A stretch of DNA of 23,992 nt, from positions 1 through 23,992 of the forward strand of contig JAPZAN010000007.1 of assembly GCA_027460605.1 (NCBI GenBank), written 5' to 3'. The stretch's first letter is position 1, and each line of letters starts with the position of its first letter. A model generated the notes under the pieces. The model did no database searches. It saw only the letters and a program-made list of their open reading frames with translations, and had not been told where the DNA came from. The position numbers and the translations under genes are program-made. Origin of the DNA: Candidatus Methanoperedens sp. (GTDB lineage Archaea > Halobacteriota > Methanosarcinia > Methanosarcinales > Methanoperedenaceae). Below are positions 23,429 to 23,992 of this stretch, one piece after another.

Positions 23429-23565
23429 ATTTGTTCAAAACCAAACTTTTTTACAGTTCACCTGACGCGAAAGCTTTATCTGAAATCACATATAACGTTA
23501 TTATGAGAAAGGGATAGTGTGAAATAAGTTCCAATCTCGATAAAACAGACACGGGTGTGAAAAAT

Positions 23566-23992
23566 ATGCCAAAATTAGTAGTCGTATATCTCAGTACATC
23601 AGGTAACACAAAGGCGATGGCAGATGCGATCGTTGAGGGTGCCCAGTCAAGAAATATTGACGCAGTTGCCAGGAATTTCCATGAAGCAAAAATAGAAGAC
23701 TTAAAATCCGCGGATGCCATTGCACTTGGCTCCTCGACTTTCTATTATAAGATGCTGCCTCCTATGGAAAAATTTATTGAGGGTCTCTCAAAAGCGAACG
23801 CAAAGGGTAAAATTGGAGCGGCTTTCGGCTCTTACGGATGGAGCGGTGAGGCGCCTATAATGATTGCAGAAAAAATGCGTGAGCTTGGTATGGATGTAAT
23901 AGATCCGGTATTACGCATCCAATATCAACCTGTTGAAAAGGATCTTGAAGAATGTAAAAGGCTTGGAAAAGATATCGCTAATAAAGTGAAAA
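23566..23992 (+). CDS. Flavodoxin-like protein, 3' truncated by window
   Basis: The frame is open to the last base, giving 142 residues of a longer or nearly complete protein. It starts MPKLVVVYLSTSGNTKAMADAI, the FMN phosphate-binding loop of flavodoxins. Then come the strand ADAIALGSSTFYYKMLPPMEKF, whose loop contacts the flavin, and GAAFGSYGWSGEAPIMIAEKM, the third flavodoxin signature. The end (KRLGKDIANKVK) resembles the last helix, so the stop is probably close. The closest pattern is the flavodoxin domain found in archaeal flavodiiron (FprA-type) proteins, here without the metallo-beta-lactamase part. It would carry electrons in the cytoplasm. The ribosome site is GGGTGTGA (23553-23560). 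Confidence 0.85.
   Translation, partial: MPKLVVVYLSTSGNTKAMADAIVEGAQSRNIDAVARNFHEAKIEDLKSADAIALGSSTFYYKMLPPMEKFIEGLSKANAKGKIGAAFGSYGWSGEAPIMIAEKMRELGMDVIDPVLRIQYQPVEKDLEECKRLGKDIANKVK

Overview
The window looks like a chromosomal segment of a methanogen-related euryarchaeon, most likely from the Methanosarcinia or an anaerobic methane-oxidising relative. The evidence is an MtxX/methanogenesis marker 4 gene, an archaeal-length triosephosphate isomerase, an archaeal Elp3, a hexuloisomerase (HxlB), the AhbC enzyme of the siroheme-dependent heme route, a single-domain KaiC-like ATPase, and TATA boxes about 24-30 bases before many start codons, which suggests leaderless transcripts. The exact genus cannot be fixed from sequence reading alone.

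Layout. 1-2350: the tail of a radical SAM/SPASM protein, a stand-alone bacterial-type Ku and a HAD phosphatase-like gene. 2349-3872: an AT-rich island with hairpins, a promoter with a perfect operator-like palindrome, and a two-gene unit (DUF5678-like protein plus retropepsin-like protease). 3873-7648 (minus): a tight operon of phosphoribosyltransferase, methylthioadenosine-type phosphorylase, an unknown 169-residue protein, HxlB and a class I aminotransferase, which reads as a nucleoside or methylthio salvage unit. 7787-10885 (plus): KaiC-like ATPase with TIM, then Elp3. 10992-11720 (minus): Nif3-like protein. 11827-16138 (plus): small membrane protein, asparagine synthetase, ProC, MtxX and a Trm5/Taw2-family methyltransferase.

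16181-19386 (plus) holds a set of envelope and proteolysis genes: a tiny membrane protein with HELGH, a DUF5658-like membrane protein, a BofA-family membrane protein, a lone ABC ATPase and an HtrA-like serine protease. In bacteria BofA inhibits an M50 intramembrane protease and HtrA/DegS proteins start regulated intramembrane proteolysis, so this cluster is the best candidate for an undescribed archaeal system here. 19389-20920 (minus) carries an IscA/HesB-like protein and AhbC. Between them is a perfect palindrome matching, as I recall it, the binding motif of the methanogen redox regulator MsvR.

21225-23278 (minus) is a complete ruvC-ruvA-ruvB operon with intact catalytic motifs. This is a bacterial Holliday-junction system in an otherwise archaeal window, and with Ku it suggests acquired bacterial-type DNA repair. 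A flavodoxin-like gene runs off the right end.

Two intergenic repeat families recur. Both are built from conserved 7-base units (CTTTGCG or TCCTGTT) separated by variable dinucleotides, giving a period of about 9 bases, and some copies form large inverted repeats. No rRNA, tRNA, CRISPR array or insertion sequence was recognised.
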